Source of the DNA: Pseudomonas sp. C1C7
GTDB taxonomy: Bacteria > Pseudomonadota > Gammaproteobacteria > Pseudomonadales > Pseudomonadaceae
Assembly: GCF_013359595.1 (NCBI RefSeq)
Contig: NZ_JABFMP010000033.1
Span: forward strand, 1 to 64,000
DNA length: 64,000 nucleotides
Direction of reading: 5' to 3'
Made by a program: the position numbers and the translations under genes. The notes below the pieces were generated by a model. The model worked only from the letters and a program-made list of their open reading frames with translations. It was not told where the DNA came from and did not search any database. How positions within the stretch are numbered: the first letter of the stretch is position 1; every line of letters starts with the position of its first letter. Positions 1 through 8,935 of the stretch are shown piece by piece.

Positions 1-75
1 CCGCCCTTCCCCCATCCTGGCCCGCCCTTTGCAGTCCACCTGAAACGCAGTCAACGCAGATTGCACCTATACGAC

Positions 76-125
76 AAAGGCGCCGTGTAGCCCCCGTTTC
101 GACGGAGGGCCGCATGGCGCCTTTT
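76..125 (+). promoter_or_regulatory. Terminator-like hairpin in the nasA leader
   Basis: AAAGGCGCC at 76-84 pairs perfectly with GGCGCCTTT at 116-124 and is followed by a short T run. A second hairpin with a TTCG loop (98-101) and stem 90-97/102-110 is nested inside. The structure lies 24 bases before the nasA start. Assimilatory nitrate reductase leaders in relatives such as Azotobacter are controlled by NasT-type (ANTAR) antitermination, so an attenuator is a reasonable inference. The rest of 1-148 shows no gene. Confidence 0.5.
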
Positions 126-148
126 GCATTGGTGGTTGAGGGACGAAC

Positions 149-3100
149 ATGGCAGACAGAACCGTACGCAGCGTATGCCCCTATTGTGGCGTGGGGTGCG
201 GCATCGTCATGCAGGTCGAGGGCAACCGGGTGGTCAAGGTGGTGGGCGACAAGAGCCACCCGACCAACTTCGGGCGCCTGTGCACCAAAGGCACCACCAG
301 CGGCCAGGCGATTGCCGAGTCCGGCAGGATGGAGAACGCCTACCTGCGCCACGCCCGTGACCATGACCCGGTGCGCGTCGCCATGGACCAGGCCATCGGC
401 GAAACCGCCAGCCGGCTACGCGGCATTCTTGATACCCACGGGCCCGATGCCCTGGCGTTCTACGTTTCCGGGCAGATGTCGCTGGAAGCCCAGTACCTGA
501 TCAACAAACTGGCCAAGGGGTTCGTGCGCACCAACAACGTCGAGTCCAACTCGCGTCTGTGCATGGCCAGCGCCGGCAGCGGCTACAAGCTGTCGCTGGG
601 CTCCGATGGGCCTCCGGGCTCCTACCAGGACTTCGACAAGGCCGACCTGTTCTTCGTGACCGGCGCCAACATGGCCGACTGTCACCCGATCCTGTTTCTG
701 CGCATGATGGACCGGGTCAAGGCCGGCGCCCGGCTGATCGTGGTCGACCCACGGCGCAGCGCCACCGCCGACAAGGCCGGGCTGTTCCTGCAAATCAAGC
801 CCGGCACCGACCTGGCACTGCTCAATGGCCTGCTGCACCTGCTTTTGAAAAACGGCCACACCGACCCGGACTTCATTGCCGCCTTCACCGAAGGCTGGGA
901 GGCGATGCCCGCGTTTCTCGACGACTATTCCCCGGACAAGGTCGCGCAGATCACCGGCCTTGCCGAAGCCGACATTCGCCAGGCGGCGCAATGGATCGGC
1001 GAGGCCGCCGAGTGGATGAGCTGCTGGACCATGGGCCTGAACCAGAGCACCCACGGCACCTGGAACACCAACGCCCTGTGCAACCTGCACCTGGCCACCG
1101 GCGCGATCTGCCGTCCCGGCAGCGGGCCGTTTTCCCTGACCGGCCAACCCAACGCCATGGGCGGCCGGGAAATGGGCTACATGGGCCCGGGCCTGCCCGG
1201 CCAGCGTTCGGTGCTGGTGGAGGCCGACCGTGCATTCATCGAAAATCTGTGGAGCATCCCCCACGACAGCCTGCCGCGCACCGTCGGCGGCGGCACCGTG
1301 GACATGTTCGAGCAAATGGCCGACGGCCGGATCAAGGCCTGCTGGATCATCTGCACCAACCCGGTCGCCTCGGTGCCCAACCGCCGCAAAGTCATCGAAG
1401 GCCTGCAGGCCGCCGAACTGGTGATCATCCAGGACGCCTTCCTCGATACCGAGACCAACCGCTACGCCGATATCCTGCTGCCCGGCGCACTGTGGGCCGA
1501 AGCCGAAGGCGTGATGATCAACGCCGAGCGCAACCTGACGCTGATGCAGCAAGCCGTGACCGCGCCCGGCGAAGCAATGGCCGACTGGCAGATCATCGCC
1601 CGGGTGGCCTGCGAGATGGGTTTTGCCGAAGCGTTCAGCTACAGCGATGCCAGCGAAGTGTTCGAAGAGATCAAGCGCGCCTGGAACCCCAAAACCGGTT
1701 ACGACATACGCGGCGCCAGCCATGCGCGCCTGCGGGAAACACCGCTGCAATGGCCCTGCGCAGCAAACGATGGCCATGACCGCAATCCGATTCGCTACAT
1801 CAACGACGGTGTCAGCCAGACGCTGAGGATCGACGCCGAGGGCCACAAGCCGGTCATCGTCTTCCCCACCGAAAGCGGCAAGGCCAGCTTCCTCGCCCGC
1901 CCGCACCTGCCGCCGGCGGAAATGCCTGACGAGCACTTCCCCTTCGTGCTCAACACCGGGCGCCTGCAGCACCAGTGGCACACCCTGACCAAGACCGGCA
2001 AGGTCGCGACCCTGAACAAGCTCAACCCCGGCCCGTTCGTGGAAATCCATCCGGACGATGCCGCAAGCTTCGGCATTCGCGACAAGGATCACGTCGAAAT
2101 ACGCTCGGTACGCGGCCGCGCTGTGCTGCCAGCGGTGGTGACCGACCGGGTGCGTCCGGGCAACTGCTTTGCGCCCTTTCACTGGAACGATGTGTTCGGG
2201 GAAAACCTGGCGATCAACGCCGTGACCCACGACGCGGTCGACCCGATCTCCCTGCAACCCGAATTCAAGTTCTGCGCCGTCGCCCTGCAACGGGTCGAGC
2301 TGATCGAACATCAGTTCCTCGACGTGCCCGCCCCTAAAGCCGAACCCCTCCCTGTTTGCCCTTTGCCTGAGGAACTCGCCATGTCGTCCATCGAGGCGTT
2401 TGCCGATATCGTCGGCATCAGTCACCTGCCCTCACCGAAGCTCAATGACCACGAGCGGCTGTATCTGGCCGGCTTCGTCAGCGGCCTGCAATCCACTGCG
2501 GCTCGGCAGGCCAGCGGCGTGCCGGTGTTGCCGCTCAATGCGCCCATGGCCACCGACACCCGGCTGTGGCTGGACGGTGTGCTGGGCGGGCTGTTCAGCC
2601 GCAGCGAAACCAGCCCGGTTTTGAGCGACAGCGCCGCAGTTCCCGTCAGTGCATCCGTCATCACACTGGTGTGGGCCTCGCAAACCGGCAATGCCGAAGC
2701 GCTGGCCGACAGATTTGCCGGGCGTTTGCGTGAGGCTGGCATCGCTGTCGAGCTGAGCGCGATGGCGGATTTCGCGCCGGAAAAACTGAGCCGCATTCAG
2801 ACCCTGGCGGTGATCAGCAGCACCTTCGGCGATGGCGATGCGCCGGACAATGGCGAAGGTTTCTGGCACGCCTTGAGTAAAACCGAGACGCGCCTGGAGT
2901 CCCTGCGTTTCGCGGTCCTGGCCTTGGGTGATCCCAACTACGACCAGTTCTGCCAGCACGGCAAAAAGCTCGATCAGCGCCTGCATGAACTGGGTGCCAC
3001 GCGGTTGCTGGAGCGGGTCGATTGCGACACCGAATTCCAGGAGCGCGCGGATCAGTGGCTGGTCGATCTGCAAAAAGCATTGCTGCCGCAGGCATCGGTG

Positions 3101-4228
3101 ACGGTCGCCAGCCCCGCTGTCGTGCCGAGCAAGGCCAAACCCTTCGCCTCGCGCCTGCTGACCAACCTGCACTTGAACCAGCAGAGCAGCAACAAGGAAA
3201 CCCGCATGTTTGCCCTGGATCTGGCGGATTCCGGGTTGCAGTACGAGGCCGGCGATGCCTTGGGCGTCGTTCCGCGCAACTGTGCGGAACTGGTGGGTGA
3301 AATGCTGCAACTGACCGGATTGGGTGCGGATACTTTGGTCAAGGTCGACAAGGTCGGTGAACTGCCTTTGCATCAGGCGCTGACCGAGCACTTCGAAATC
3401 GCGCGGCCGAGCAGCGAAACCCTGGCCTTTATCGCCGAACGCAGTTGCAACCCGCAGCTGAAGCAGTTGCTGGGCAGCGAGCGCAAGGCGCAATTGAAGG
3501 ACTGGTTGTGGGGCCGGCAGCTGGCGGATGTGTTGCAGGAGTTCCCGGTCGATTGCTCGGCCAGCGAATTGCTGGGCACCCTTAAACGCCTGCAACCGCG
3601 ACTGTACTCCATCGCCTCCAGCCCCAAAGCGCACCCACAGCAAGTACACCTCACCGTGGCGGCGGTGCGTTATGGCAAACGCAAAGGCGTGTCCTCGACC
3701 TTCCTCGCCGACCGCGCGGAAAACGCCGACGTGCCGGTGTTCGTGCAGCCCTCGAAGCACTTTCGCACGCCGGCCGACGGTAATGTGCCCATGATCATGA
3801 TCGGTCCCGGCACTGGCGTGGCGCCGTTTCGCGGGTTTCTGCAGGAGCGCCGCGCACGGGGTGATCAGGGCAAGAACTGGCTGTTCTTCGGCGAACAACA
3901 CGCCGCCAGCGATTTCTACTACCGCGACGAACTGCTGGGCCTGCAACGCGACGGCCTGCTGACCGAACTGAGCCTGGCCTTCTCCCGCGACCAGGCGCAG
4001 AAAATCTACGTCCAGGACCGGATCATCGAACAAGGCGCCGAACTGTGGCGCTGGCTACAACAAGGCGCGCAACTCTACATCTGCGGCGACGCCACCCACA
4101 TGGCCAAAGACGTCGACCAGGCCCTGCGCCGAGTGGCCCAGGACCATGGAGGATTGTGCACCGAGGGTGCCGCGGATTACTGGCGGCAGTTGAGCGAGCA
4201 GAAGCGGTATTTGCGGGATGTGTACTGA
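149..4228 (+). CDS. nasA: Assimilatory nitrate reductase fused to a CysJ-like flavoprotein
   Basis: This cytoplasmic 1359-residue enzyme reduces nitrate to nitrite for nitrogen assimilation. The N-terminal half is a molybdopterin oxidoreductase with a [4Fe-4S] site: Cys10, Cys13 and Cys17 in CPYCGVGC, and Cys45 in CTKG. From about residue 835 there is a flavodoxin-like FMN domain (WASQTGNAEALADRF), then an FAD-binding ferredoxin reductase region (RLYSIASSP near 1150), and an NADPH-binding part (GPGTGVAPFRGF near 1218), ending in DVY as in sulfite reductase flavoproteins. NADPH electrons can therefore reach the molybdenum site within one chain. The usual NasA C-terminal iron-sulfur domain is not evident. 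GAGGGA precedes the chosen start. The gene is normally downstream of nirBD, which would lie outside the window. Confidence 0.93.
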   Translation: MADRTVRSVCPYCGVGCGIVMQVEGNRVVKVVGDKSHPTNFGRLCTKGTTSGQAIAESGRMENAYLRHARDHDPVRVAMDQAIGETASRLRGILDTHGPDALAFYVSGQMSLEAQYLINKLAKGFVRTNNVESNSRLCMASAGSGYKLSLGSDGPPGSYQDFDKADLFFVTGANMADCHPILFLRMMDRVKAGARLIVVDPRRSATADKAGLFLQIKPGTDLALLNGLLHLLLKNGHTDPDFIAAFTEGWEAMPAFLDDYSPDKVAQITGLAEADIRQAAQWIGEAAEWMSCWTMGLNQSTHGTWNTNALCNLHLATGAICRPGSGPFSLTGQPNAMGGREMGYMGPGLPGQRSVLVEADRAFIENLWSIPHDSLPRTVGGGTVDMFEQMADGRIKACWIICTNPVASVPNRRKVIEGLQAAELVIIQDAFLDTETNRYADILLPGALWAEAEGVMINAERNLTLMQQAVTAPGEAMADWQIIARVACEMGFAEAFSYSDASEVFEEIKRAWNPKTGYDIRGASHARLRETPLQWPCAANDGHDRNPIRYINDGVSQTLRIDAEGHKPVIVFPTESGKASFLARPHLPPAEMPDEHFPFVLNTGRLQHQWHTLTKTGKVATLNKLNPGPFVEIHPDDAASFGIRDKDHVEIRSVRGRAVLPAVVTDRVRPGNCFAPFHWNDVFGENLAINAVTHDAVDPISLQPEFKFCAVALQRVELIEHQFLDVPAPKAEPLPVCPLPEELAMSSIEAFADIVGISHLPSPKLNDHERLYLAGFVSGLQSTAARQASGVPVLPLNAPMATDTRLWLDGVLGGLFSRSETSPVLSDSAAVPVSASVITLVWASQTGNAEALADRFAGRLREAGIAVELSAMADFAPEKLSRIQTLAVISSTFGDGDAPDNGEGFWHALSKTETRLESLRFAVLALGDPNYDQFCQHGKKLDQRLHELGATRLLERVDCDTEFQERADQWLVDLQKALLPQASVTVASPAVVPSKAKPFASRLLTNLHLNQQSSNKETRMFALDLADSGLQYEAGDALGVVPRNCAELVGEMLQLTGLGADTLVKVDKVGELPLHQALTEHFEIARPSSETLAFIAERSCNPQLKQLLGSERKAQLKDWLWGRQLADVLQEFPVDCSASELLGTLKRLQPRLYSIASSPKAHPQQVHLTVAAVRYGKRKGVSSTFLADRAENADVPVFVQPSKHFRTPADGNVPMIMIGPGTGVAPFRGFLQERRARGDQGKNWLFFGEQHAASDFYYRDELLGLQRDGLLTELSLAFSRDQAQKIYVQDRIIEQGAELWRWLQQGAQLYICGDATHMAKDVDQALRRVAQDHGGLCTEGAADYWRQLSEQKRYLRDVY

Positions 4229-4247
4229 CTGCCATCCCCCCAATCCC

Positions 4248-4335
4248 GTGTAGGAGCTGACGAGTGCAACGAGGCTGCGATCTTTTGATTTTCAAGGGCA
4301 AGATCAAAAGATCGCAGCCTTCGGCAGCGCCTGCA
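4248..4335. repeat. REPIN of the TGTAGGAGCTG family
   Basis: Two inverted arms of the type GGCTGCGATCTTTTGAT / ATCAAAAGATCGCAGCC flank a short loop, 20 bases after nasA stops. The same family recurs at 16.1, 37.9, 43.6, 53.0 and 57.1 kb. It may also serve as a transcription end for nasA. Confidence 0.85.
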
Positions 4336-4373
4336 CCGATCAGGCCAGTTGCAACACCGGAACACCCCAGAAC

Positions 4374-4459
4374 CTGTGGGCTTGCCCGCGATGACGGTGT
4401 GTCAGGCGACATTGATGGTGGATGTGCGGGCCTCTTCGCGGGCAAGCCCGCTCCCACAG
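4374..4459. repeat. REPIN of the GGGCTTGCCCGCG family
   Basis: Inverted REP arms (GTGGGCTTGCCCGCGA on the left, GCGGGCAAGCCCGCTCCCAC on the right) flank the common spacer text GGTGTGTCAG. Together with the neighbouring elements it fills the 381-base gap 4229-4609, in which no gene is seen. Confidence 0.85.
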
Positions 4460-4549
4460 TGTCCTGCAGCGCATGCAGAATCTGAGTTCACCCCCGCTCC
4501 CACAGTAATTTTCAGCCAGCCGCAAATTCCGGATCCAACCGCCAAACCC

Positions 4550-4577
4550 GTAGGAGCAAGGCTTGCCCGCGAAGAGG
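4550..4577. repeat. Solo REP sequence
   Basis: A single REP arm (GTAGGAGCAAGGCTTGCCCG) without a partner arm, about 30 bases past the SDR gene's end. Confidence 0.7.
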
Positions 4578-4609
4578 GGCGGTACATTCAGCGTCGATTC
4601 AACGCAGCC

Positions 4610-5401
4610 CTACAGGTACTCGACATTGCCATCCACACTGATCGCCTGCCCGGTGATGTTTACCGCAGCCCGCGAAGACAGGAACAGCGCCATCGCCGCC
4701 ACGTCCTCCATCGTCACCATCCGCCGCAGCGAGATTTTTTCCAGGTACTGATCGCGCATCGATTCAAAACTGATGTCCAGCGCCTTGGCGCGCGCATCAA
4801 TTACCCGATCCATGCGCTCCCCCGCCACCACGCCCGGCAGGATTGCATTGACCCGGATGTTGTGCGGCCCCAGTTCGTTGGCCAGTGACTTCATCATCCC
4901 GACGATCGCCCATTTGGTGGACGCATAAGGCGTTCGGAATGGATAACCCAGACGCCCGGCGACTGAAGACATGGCGATGATGTGCGGATTGTGCCCCGAC
5001 TTTTTCAGGTGCGGCACCGCTTTTCTCAGGAAGTAGTACTGGCTGTTGAGGTTGGTGGAAATGGTCTGTTCCCACGCATCCGCATCCAGTTCCTCAATGT
5101 TCCCGGTCGGCCCGGCGATGCCGGCGTTGTTGACGAGGATGTCCAACCCGCCGAGCAGCGAAATCGCCTCGTCCATGATCCGGTCGACATGCTGCTTGAT
5201 CCCGACATCCGCCACTGCGCCATGCATGCCGGGGAATTCCAGCTTCATGCGGTCGACGGCAGCGGCATTGATATCGCAGATGTAAACCTGGGCACCCACC
5301 TCATGGAACGCCTTGGCGATAACCGCGCCGATGCCCGCGGCGCCTCCGGTGATGACCACTTTCAAACCTGGTGTCGGTGTCAGCAAATCCACAATTTTCA
5401 T
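4610..5401 (-). CDS. SDR-family oxidoreductase of the BKACE cluster
   Basis: A 263-residue classical short-chain dehydrogenase/reductase. The dinucleotide-binding motif TGGAAGIG lies near residue 20, the NNAG motif near 90, and the catalytic Ser (MSSVAG) with YASTK further on. It is the third gene of a minus-strand run: BKACE, MFS transporter, SDR, with only 12 bases between the transporter and this gene. A likely role, inferred from context, is oxidising a 3-hydroxy acid to the 3-keto acid that the neighbouring cleavage enzyme uses. The actual substrate cannot be read from the sequence. Confidence 0.85.
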   Translation of the reverse strand: MKIVDLLTPTPGLKVVITGGAAGIGAVIAKAFHEVGAQVYICDINAAAVDRMKLEFPGMHGAVADVGIKQHVDRIMDEAISLLGGLDILVNNAGIAGPTGNIEELDADAWEQTISTNLNSQYYFLRKAVPHLKKSGHNPHIIAMSSVAGRLGYPFRTPYASTKWAIVGMMKSLANELGPHNIRVNAILPGVVAGERMDRVIDARAKALDISFESMRDQYLEKISLRRMVTMEDVAAMALFLSSRAAVNITGQAISVDGNVEYL

Positions 5402-5413
5402 GACGCTCTCCTC

Positions 5414-6730
5414 TTATTCTGCAACCGACTGCGGGCCCGGTTCGTTGTCGATCGCTTTGGCCAACAACGGCACCAGCAGCAATCCCAGCACCGCGGCGGA
5501 CACGATCACGTAGAAACCCGACGAACTCAAGCCCGTGGCCTTTTCAACCAGGCCAAACAGGTAAGGCCCGGCAAATCCGCCCAACAGGCCGATTGTGTTG
5601 ATGAACGCAAGCCCTGCTGCCGCCTGAATCCCTTGCAGACGCTTCATGGCGATGGCCCAGTAAATCGGCAACACCCCGCCAGCGAAGAACGCCGTGGCGG
5701 TGAACAATGCGATTCGCACCGCCGCATCGTTGATCAACGTAAAAGCCAGGGAGCTGGCGATCAGCCCGACGGTGAACAACCCAAGGCAGTAGCAGTCCCG
5801 AGCGATCTTGCGATGAATCCTCGGCAGCACCAGCACCCCGGCCAGAAAGCCGAAACCGACACTGCTGGACAGCAGACCCACGGTCAGCGGTGAGGTGATC
5901 TGCATCTGCTGGATGATCGAGGGGGTAAAGAACACCAGTCCGACGAACGCTACCTGATTCAGGAAGTAGATCAGGCCGATCAGAATGGTGGTCGGACGCT
6001 TGAGGGCCTTGCCCCAGTGACCGGAATACTCATGGGAATCGGCATGGCCGGGCAGCAGCGCATGGGCCTCCAGCGAGTCGGCTTCGGCCTTGGTCAGCCA
6101 GCGCGCATCGCGAGGACGCTCCGGCAACTTGAACCACAGAATCACGCCGACAATGATGCTTGGCAGACCTTCGAGCAGGAACATCCACTGCCAGCCGTGC
6201 AGACCGCCGATGCCGTCCATCCTCATCAGCGCGCCGCCAATCGGGTTGCCGATGACCAGCGCCAGTGCCGGCGCCAGGTAGATCCAGCCGATGGCGATGG
6301 CCCGATCCTTGGGCGCGAACCACAGGGTCACCATGTACATCAGCGCGGGAAACAGACCCGCCTCGGCAATGCCCAGCAGGACCCGCAGCAGGTAGAACGA
6401 CCACTCGCCCTGGACGAACATCATCGCCGAGGACAGAGTGCCCCAGGTCACCGCGATTCGCGCGATCCAGCGGCGTGGCCCGATGCGGTGCGCCAAAAGA
6501 TTGCTGGGCACCTCAAGCAGCGCATAGCCGAGAAAGAATATTCCCGCACCCAGCCCATAGGCGGCTGCGCTGATGCCCAGATCGGCGTTCAGTGCCGCCT
6601 TGGCCAGTGCAACGTTGGTGCGATCCAGGTAGGACATGAAGTAAATGGCGCACATCAGCGGAATGAGTCTGGCCATCGCTCGCCGCGTGGCCAGCCAATG
6701 GGTCTCGGCGGTGCTGAGCATGATCGTCAT
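5414..6730 (-). CDS. MFS transporter, anion:cation symporter type
   Basis: A 438-residue inner-membrane carrier with about twelve hydrophobic segments. The N-terminal text YFMSYLDRTNVALAK is typical of the ACS subfamily of the major facilitator superfamily, which imports organic anions such as phthalate, hexuronates and tartrate. It sits between the BKACE and SDR genes on the same strand, so it probably imports the compound this operon degrades, or its precursor. An alternative start (MLSTAE) lies three codons further in. Confidence 0.88.
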   Translation of the reverse strand: MTIMLSTAETHWLATRRAMARLIPLMCAIYFMSYLDRTNVALAKAALNADLGISAAAYGLGAGIFFLGYALLEVPSNLLAHRIGPRRWIARIAVTWGTLSSAMMFVQGEWSFYLLRVLLGIAEAGLFPALMYMVTLWFAPKDRAIAIGWIYLAPALALVIGNPIGGALMRMDGIGGLHGWQWMFLLEGLPSIIVGVILWFKLPERPRDARWLTKAEADSLEAHALLPGHADSHEYSGHWGKALKRPTTILIGLIYFLNQVAFVGLVFFTPSIIQQMQITSPLTVGLLSSSVGFGFLAGVLVLPRIHRKIARDCYCLGLFTVGLIASSLAFTLINDAAVRIALFTATAFFAGGVLPIYWAIAMKRLQGIQAAAGLAFINTIGLLGGFAGPYLFGLVEKATGLSSSGFYVIVSAAVLGLLLVPLLAKAIDNEPGPQSVAE

Positions 6731-6777
6731 GGTGCAACCTCTTGTTGTTATTTTTCTGGTGGGTTCGTGCGGCGCTG

Positions 6778-7716
6778 TTACAGGTGAACCTGATGTTTGC
6801 CCTTGAGGCCGAGCATCTGTCGGGCCTCTTCGGGCGTGGCAATTTCGTAGGACAGCTCTTCGAGGATGTGGCGCACTTTACGCACCTGTTCGGCGTTGGT
6901 CCGGGCCTTCACGCCCTTGGCCAGGTAGATGCTGTCTTCAAGACCGACGCGTACGTTGCCACCCATGATCGCGCCCATGGTCACGAAAGGCAGCTGATGC
7001 CGACCGGCGCCGAGGATGGAAAACTCATAATTGTGCCGCCCGAACAACCGGTCGGCGGTGGCGCGCATGAGCGACAGGTTTTCCGGATCCGCCCCCAGGC
7101 CGCCGAGGATGCCGAAGCAGGATTGAATGAACAGCGGCGGCTTGACCAGTCCCTGCTCGACGAAATATGCCAGGTTGTACAAATGGCCTACGTCGTAGCA
7201 CTCGAATTCGAAACGGGTGCCGTACTCGCCCAGCTCCAGCATGATCTCGCGGATGTCCTTGAAGGTGTTCTTGAACACCACGTCTTCCATGCCTTCGATA
7301 TGGTCCTTTTCCCAGTCATGACGCCAGCTGGAGATCTTGCGGGCGATCGGGTGAATGGAAAAATTCATCGACCCCATGTTCAGCGAACACAGTTCCGGCT
7401 TGGCCATCAACGGATAGGCCAGGCGCTGGGCCAGGGTCATGCGGGTGCTGCCACCGGTGGTGATGTTGATGATCGCATCGGTAGCCTGGGCGATGGCCGG
7501 AACGAACTGGCTGAACACTGCCGGGTCCGGAGTCGGACGGCCGTCCTCGGGATCACGGGCGTGCAGGTGCAGGATGGCGGCGCCGGCCTGGGCCGCTTCA
7601 ATGGATTGTTCCTGGATCTGCGCTGGGGTCAGTGGCAGGAACTCGGACATCGACGGCGTGTGCGTCGCCCCTGTGATCGCACAGGAAATAATGACTTTGC
7701 GGCTCGGCTGACTCAT
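6778..7716 (-). CDS. Beta-keto acid cleavage enzyme (BKACE, former DUF849)
   Basis: A 312-residue enzyme of the 3-keto-5-aminohexanoate cleavage family: a zinc-dependent TIM barrel that condenses a beta-keto acid with acetyl-CoA to give acetoacetate and a new CoA thioester. Visible family hallmarks are the start KVIISCAITGATHTPSMS, HLHARDPEDGRPT, NITTGGS and the late GGNVRVGLEDS. Start chosen at MSQPSRK (7716), which gives the normal family length. An upstream in-frame Met at 7794 would add 26 poorly conserved residues. First gene of the catabolic operon, divergent from the AraC regulator. Substrates in the family include dehydrocarnitine and 3-keto-5-aminohexanoate, and which applies here is unknown. 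Confidence 0.9.
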   Translation of the reverse strand: MSQPSRKVIISCAITGATHTPSMSEFLPLTPAQIQEQSIEAAQAGAAILHLHARDPEDGRPTPDPAVFSQFVPAIAQATDAIINITTGGSTRMTLAQRLAYPLMAKPELCSLNMGSMNFSIHPIARKISSWRHDWEKDHIEGMEDVVFKNTFKDIREIMLELGEYGTRFEFECYDVGHLYNLAYFVEQGLVKPPLFIQSCFGILGGLGADPENLSLMRATADRLFGRHNYEFSILGAGRHQLPFVTMGAIMGGNVRVGLEDSIYLAKGVKARTNAEQVRKVRHILEELSYEIATPEEARQMLGLKGKHQVHL

Positions 7717-7828
7717 GAAGGGACCTGTCTTGTTATTGGATGGCGCAGACGCGATGAAGATCGACGGGGTCGCGGTTTCTGCGTGTGCAAACAAGCTTAT
7801 TGAATTTCCACCGTGCCGGTAAGATCAT

Positions 7829-7858
7829 TAACGGACACCTATAGATCCCTAAGGGACA
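7829..7858. promoter_or_regulatory. Putative AraC-regulator operator, two direct half-sites
   Basis: TAACGGACA at 7829-7837 is repeated as TAAGGGACA at 7850-7858, exactly 21 bp start to start, the spacing typical of AraC/XylS direct-repeat operators. It lies between the BKACE start and the AraC gene. A similar pair precedes the OprD gene. Confidence 0.5.
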
Positions 7859-7874
7859 GTTACAGGAGTCGCCC

Positions 7875-8903
7875 ATGCCGCCGAAAACGCCCCTGTTCAA
7901 TGACCGCATCTACGCCCCCTATAAAATCGCCGCGCTGGTGGAAGTCCTCAGCGAGCAAGGCATCGCACCTGCCGACAGCCTCAAGGGCAGCGGTGTCGAC
8001 GAAGACAGCATCTACGACGCCACCGCACTGACATCGGTACGTCAATACGCGACGGTCTGCGGCAACGCACTGTCCCTCTCCAAAGACCCCGCCACCCCCT
8101 TCAAGACCGGTTCGCGCCTGCACCTGTCGGCCTATGGCATGTACGGCTATGCGCTGATGTCCTGCCTTTCGCTGCGCGATTACTTCCGGCTGGGCGTGAA
8201 GTACCACTCCCTGGCAACACCGACCCTGACCATCGAATGGCATGAATACGAAGACGAGGCCGTGTGGACGTTTCCGGACGCCTCGAACCCGAGCCCGTCC
8301 TGGGAGATCAAGCAGTTCCTCATCGAGCAGCAATTCACCCAGCACGTGACCCATCTGCAGGATGTCTTCGGCAAAAGCTGCCCGCCGACCAAGGCCTGTT
8401 TTTCCTACCCGGCGCCGGCCCACGCCGAAATCTATGAGCAATACCTGGGTTGCCCGTGCGTCTTCGATCACGATCAGTGCGAGTTGCATTACGACAGCTC
8501 GATCCTCGATCAGAAACCCCATCTGGCTCACCGCCTGACCGCCACCGTGTTGCAGGAAACCTGCGACCGCCTGATCGGCCAGGCCAAGGTGTCGAGCGGG
8601 ATATCCGGCGAGGTGTACCAGATGATGATGCAGACGCCCGGTGAGTTTCCGAGCATGGAGACGGTGGCCGAAAAGCTGCACATGACCACCCGCAGCCTGC
8701 GGCGCAAGCTTCAGGACGAGGACACTTCGTTCGTGGCCATTACCGATGATGTGCGCTGCTCGCTGGCCATCGAATACCTCAGAACCACGATCATGAGCAC
8801 CGACGATATCGCCCTGCTGCTGGGTTTTTCCGAGCCGACGAATTTCCGGCGAGCGTTCAAGCGCTGGACCGGGAAAACCACCAGGGACTACCGCCAGGGC
8901 TGA
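7875..8903 (+). CDS. AraC-family transcriptional regulator
   Basis: A 342-residue regulator with an N-terminal ligand-binding region of the arabinose-binding-domain class (PF12625-like: YAPYKIAALVEVLSEQGI, later SAYGMYGYALMS) and a C-terminal AraC helix-turn-helix pair (MTTRSLRRKLQDEDTSF; IALLLGFSEPTNFRRAFKRW). CAGGAG precedes the start. It is transcribed divergently from the BKACE operon and faces the OprD gene tail to tail. The shared direct repeats suggest it activates both. Its inducer is unknown. Confidence 0.9.
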   Translation: MPPKTPLFNDRIYAPYKIAALVEVLSEQGIAPADSLKGSGVDEDSIYDATALTSVRQYATVCGNALSLSKDPATPFKTGSRLHLSAYGMYGYALMSCLSLRDYFRLGVKYHSLATPTLTIEWHEYEDEAVWTFPDASNPSPSWEIKQFLIEQQFTQHVTHLQDVFGKSCPPTKACFSYPAPAHAEIYEQYLGCPCVFDHDQCELHYDSSILDQKPHLAHRLTATVLQETCDRLIGQAKVSSGISGEVYQMMMQTPGEFPSMETVAEKLHMTTRSLRRKLQDEDTSFVAITDDVRCSLAIEYLRTTIMSTDDIALLLGFSEPTNFRRAFKRWTGKTTRDYRQG

Positions 8904-8935
8904 AGCACGGCTTCGGCCCGGCGGTTTCTCGCCGC

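Noticed and set aside
416..2425. 669-codon open frame on the minus strand opposite nasA
   Set aside because: A GC-rich third-position shadow of nasA, with no recognisable domain or ribosome site.
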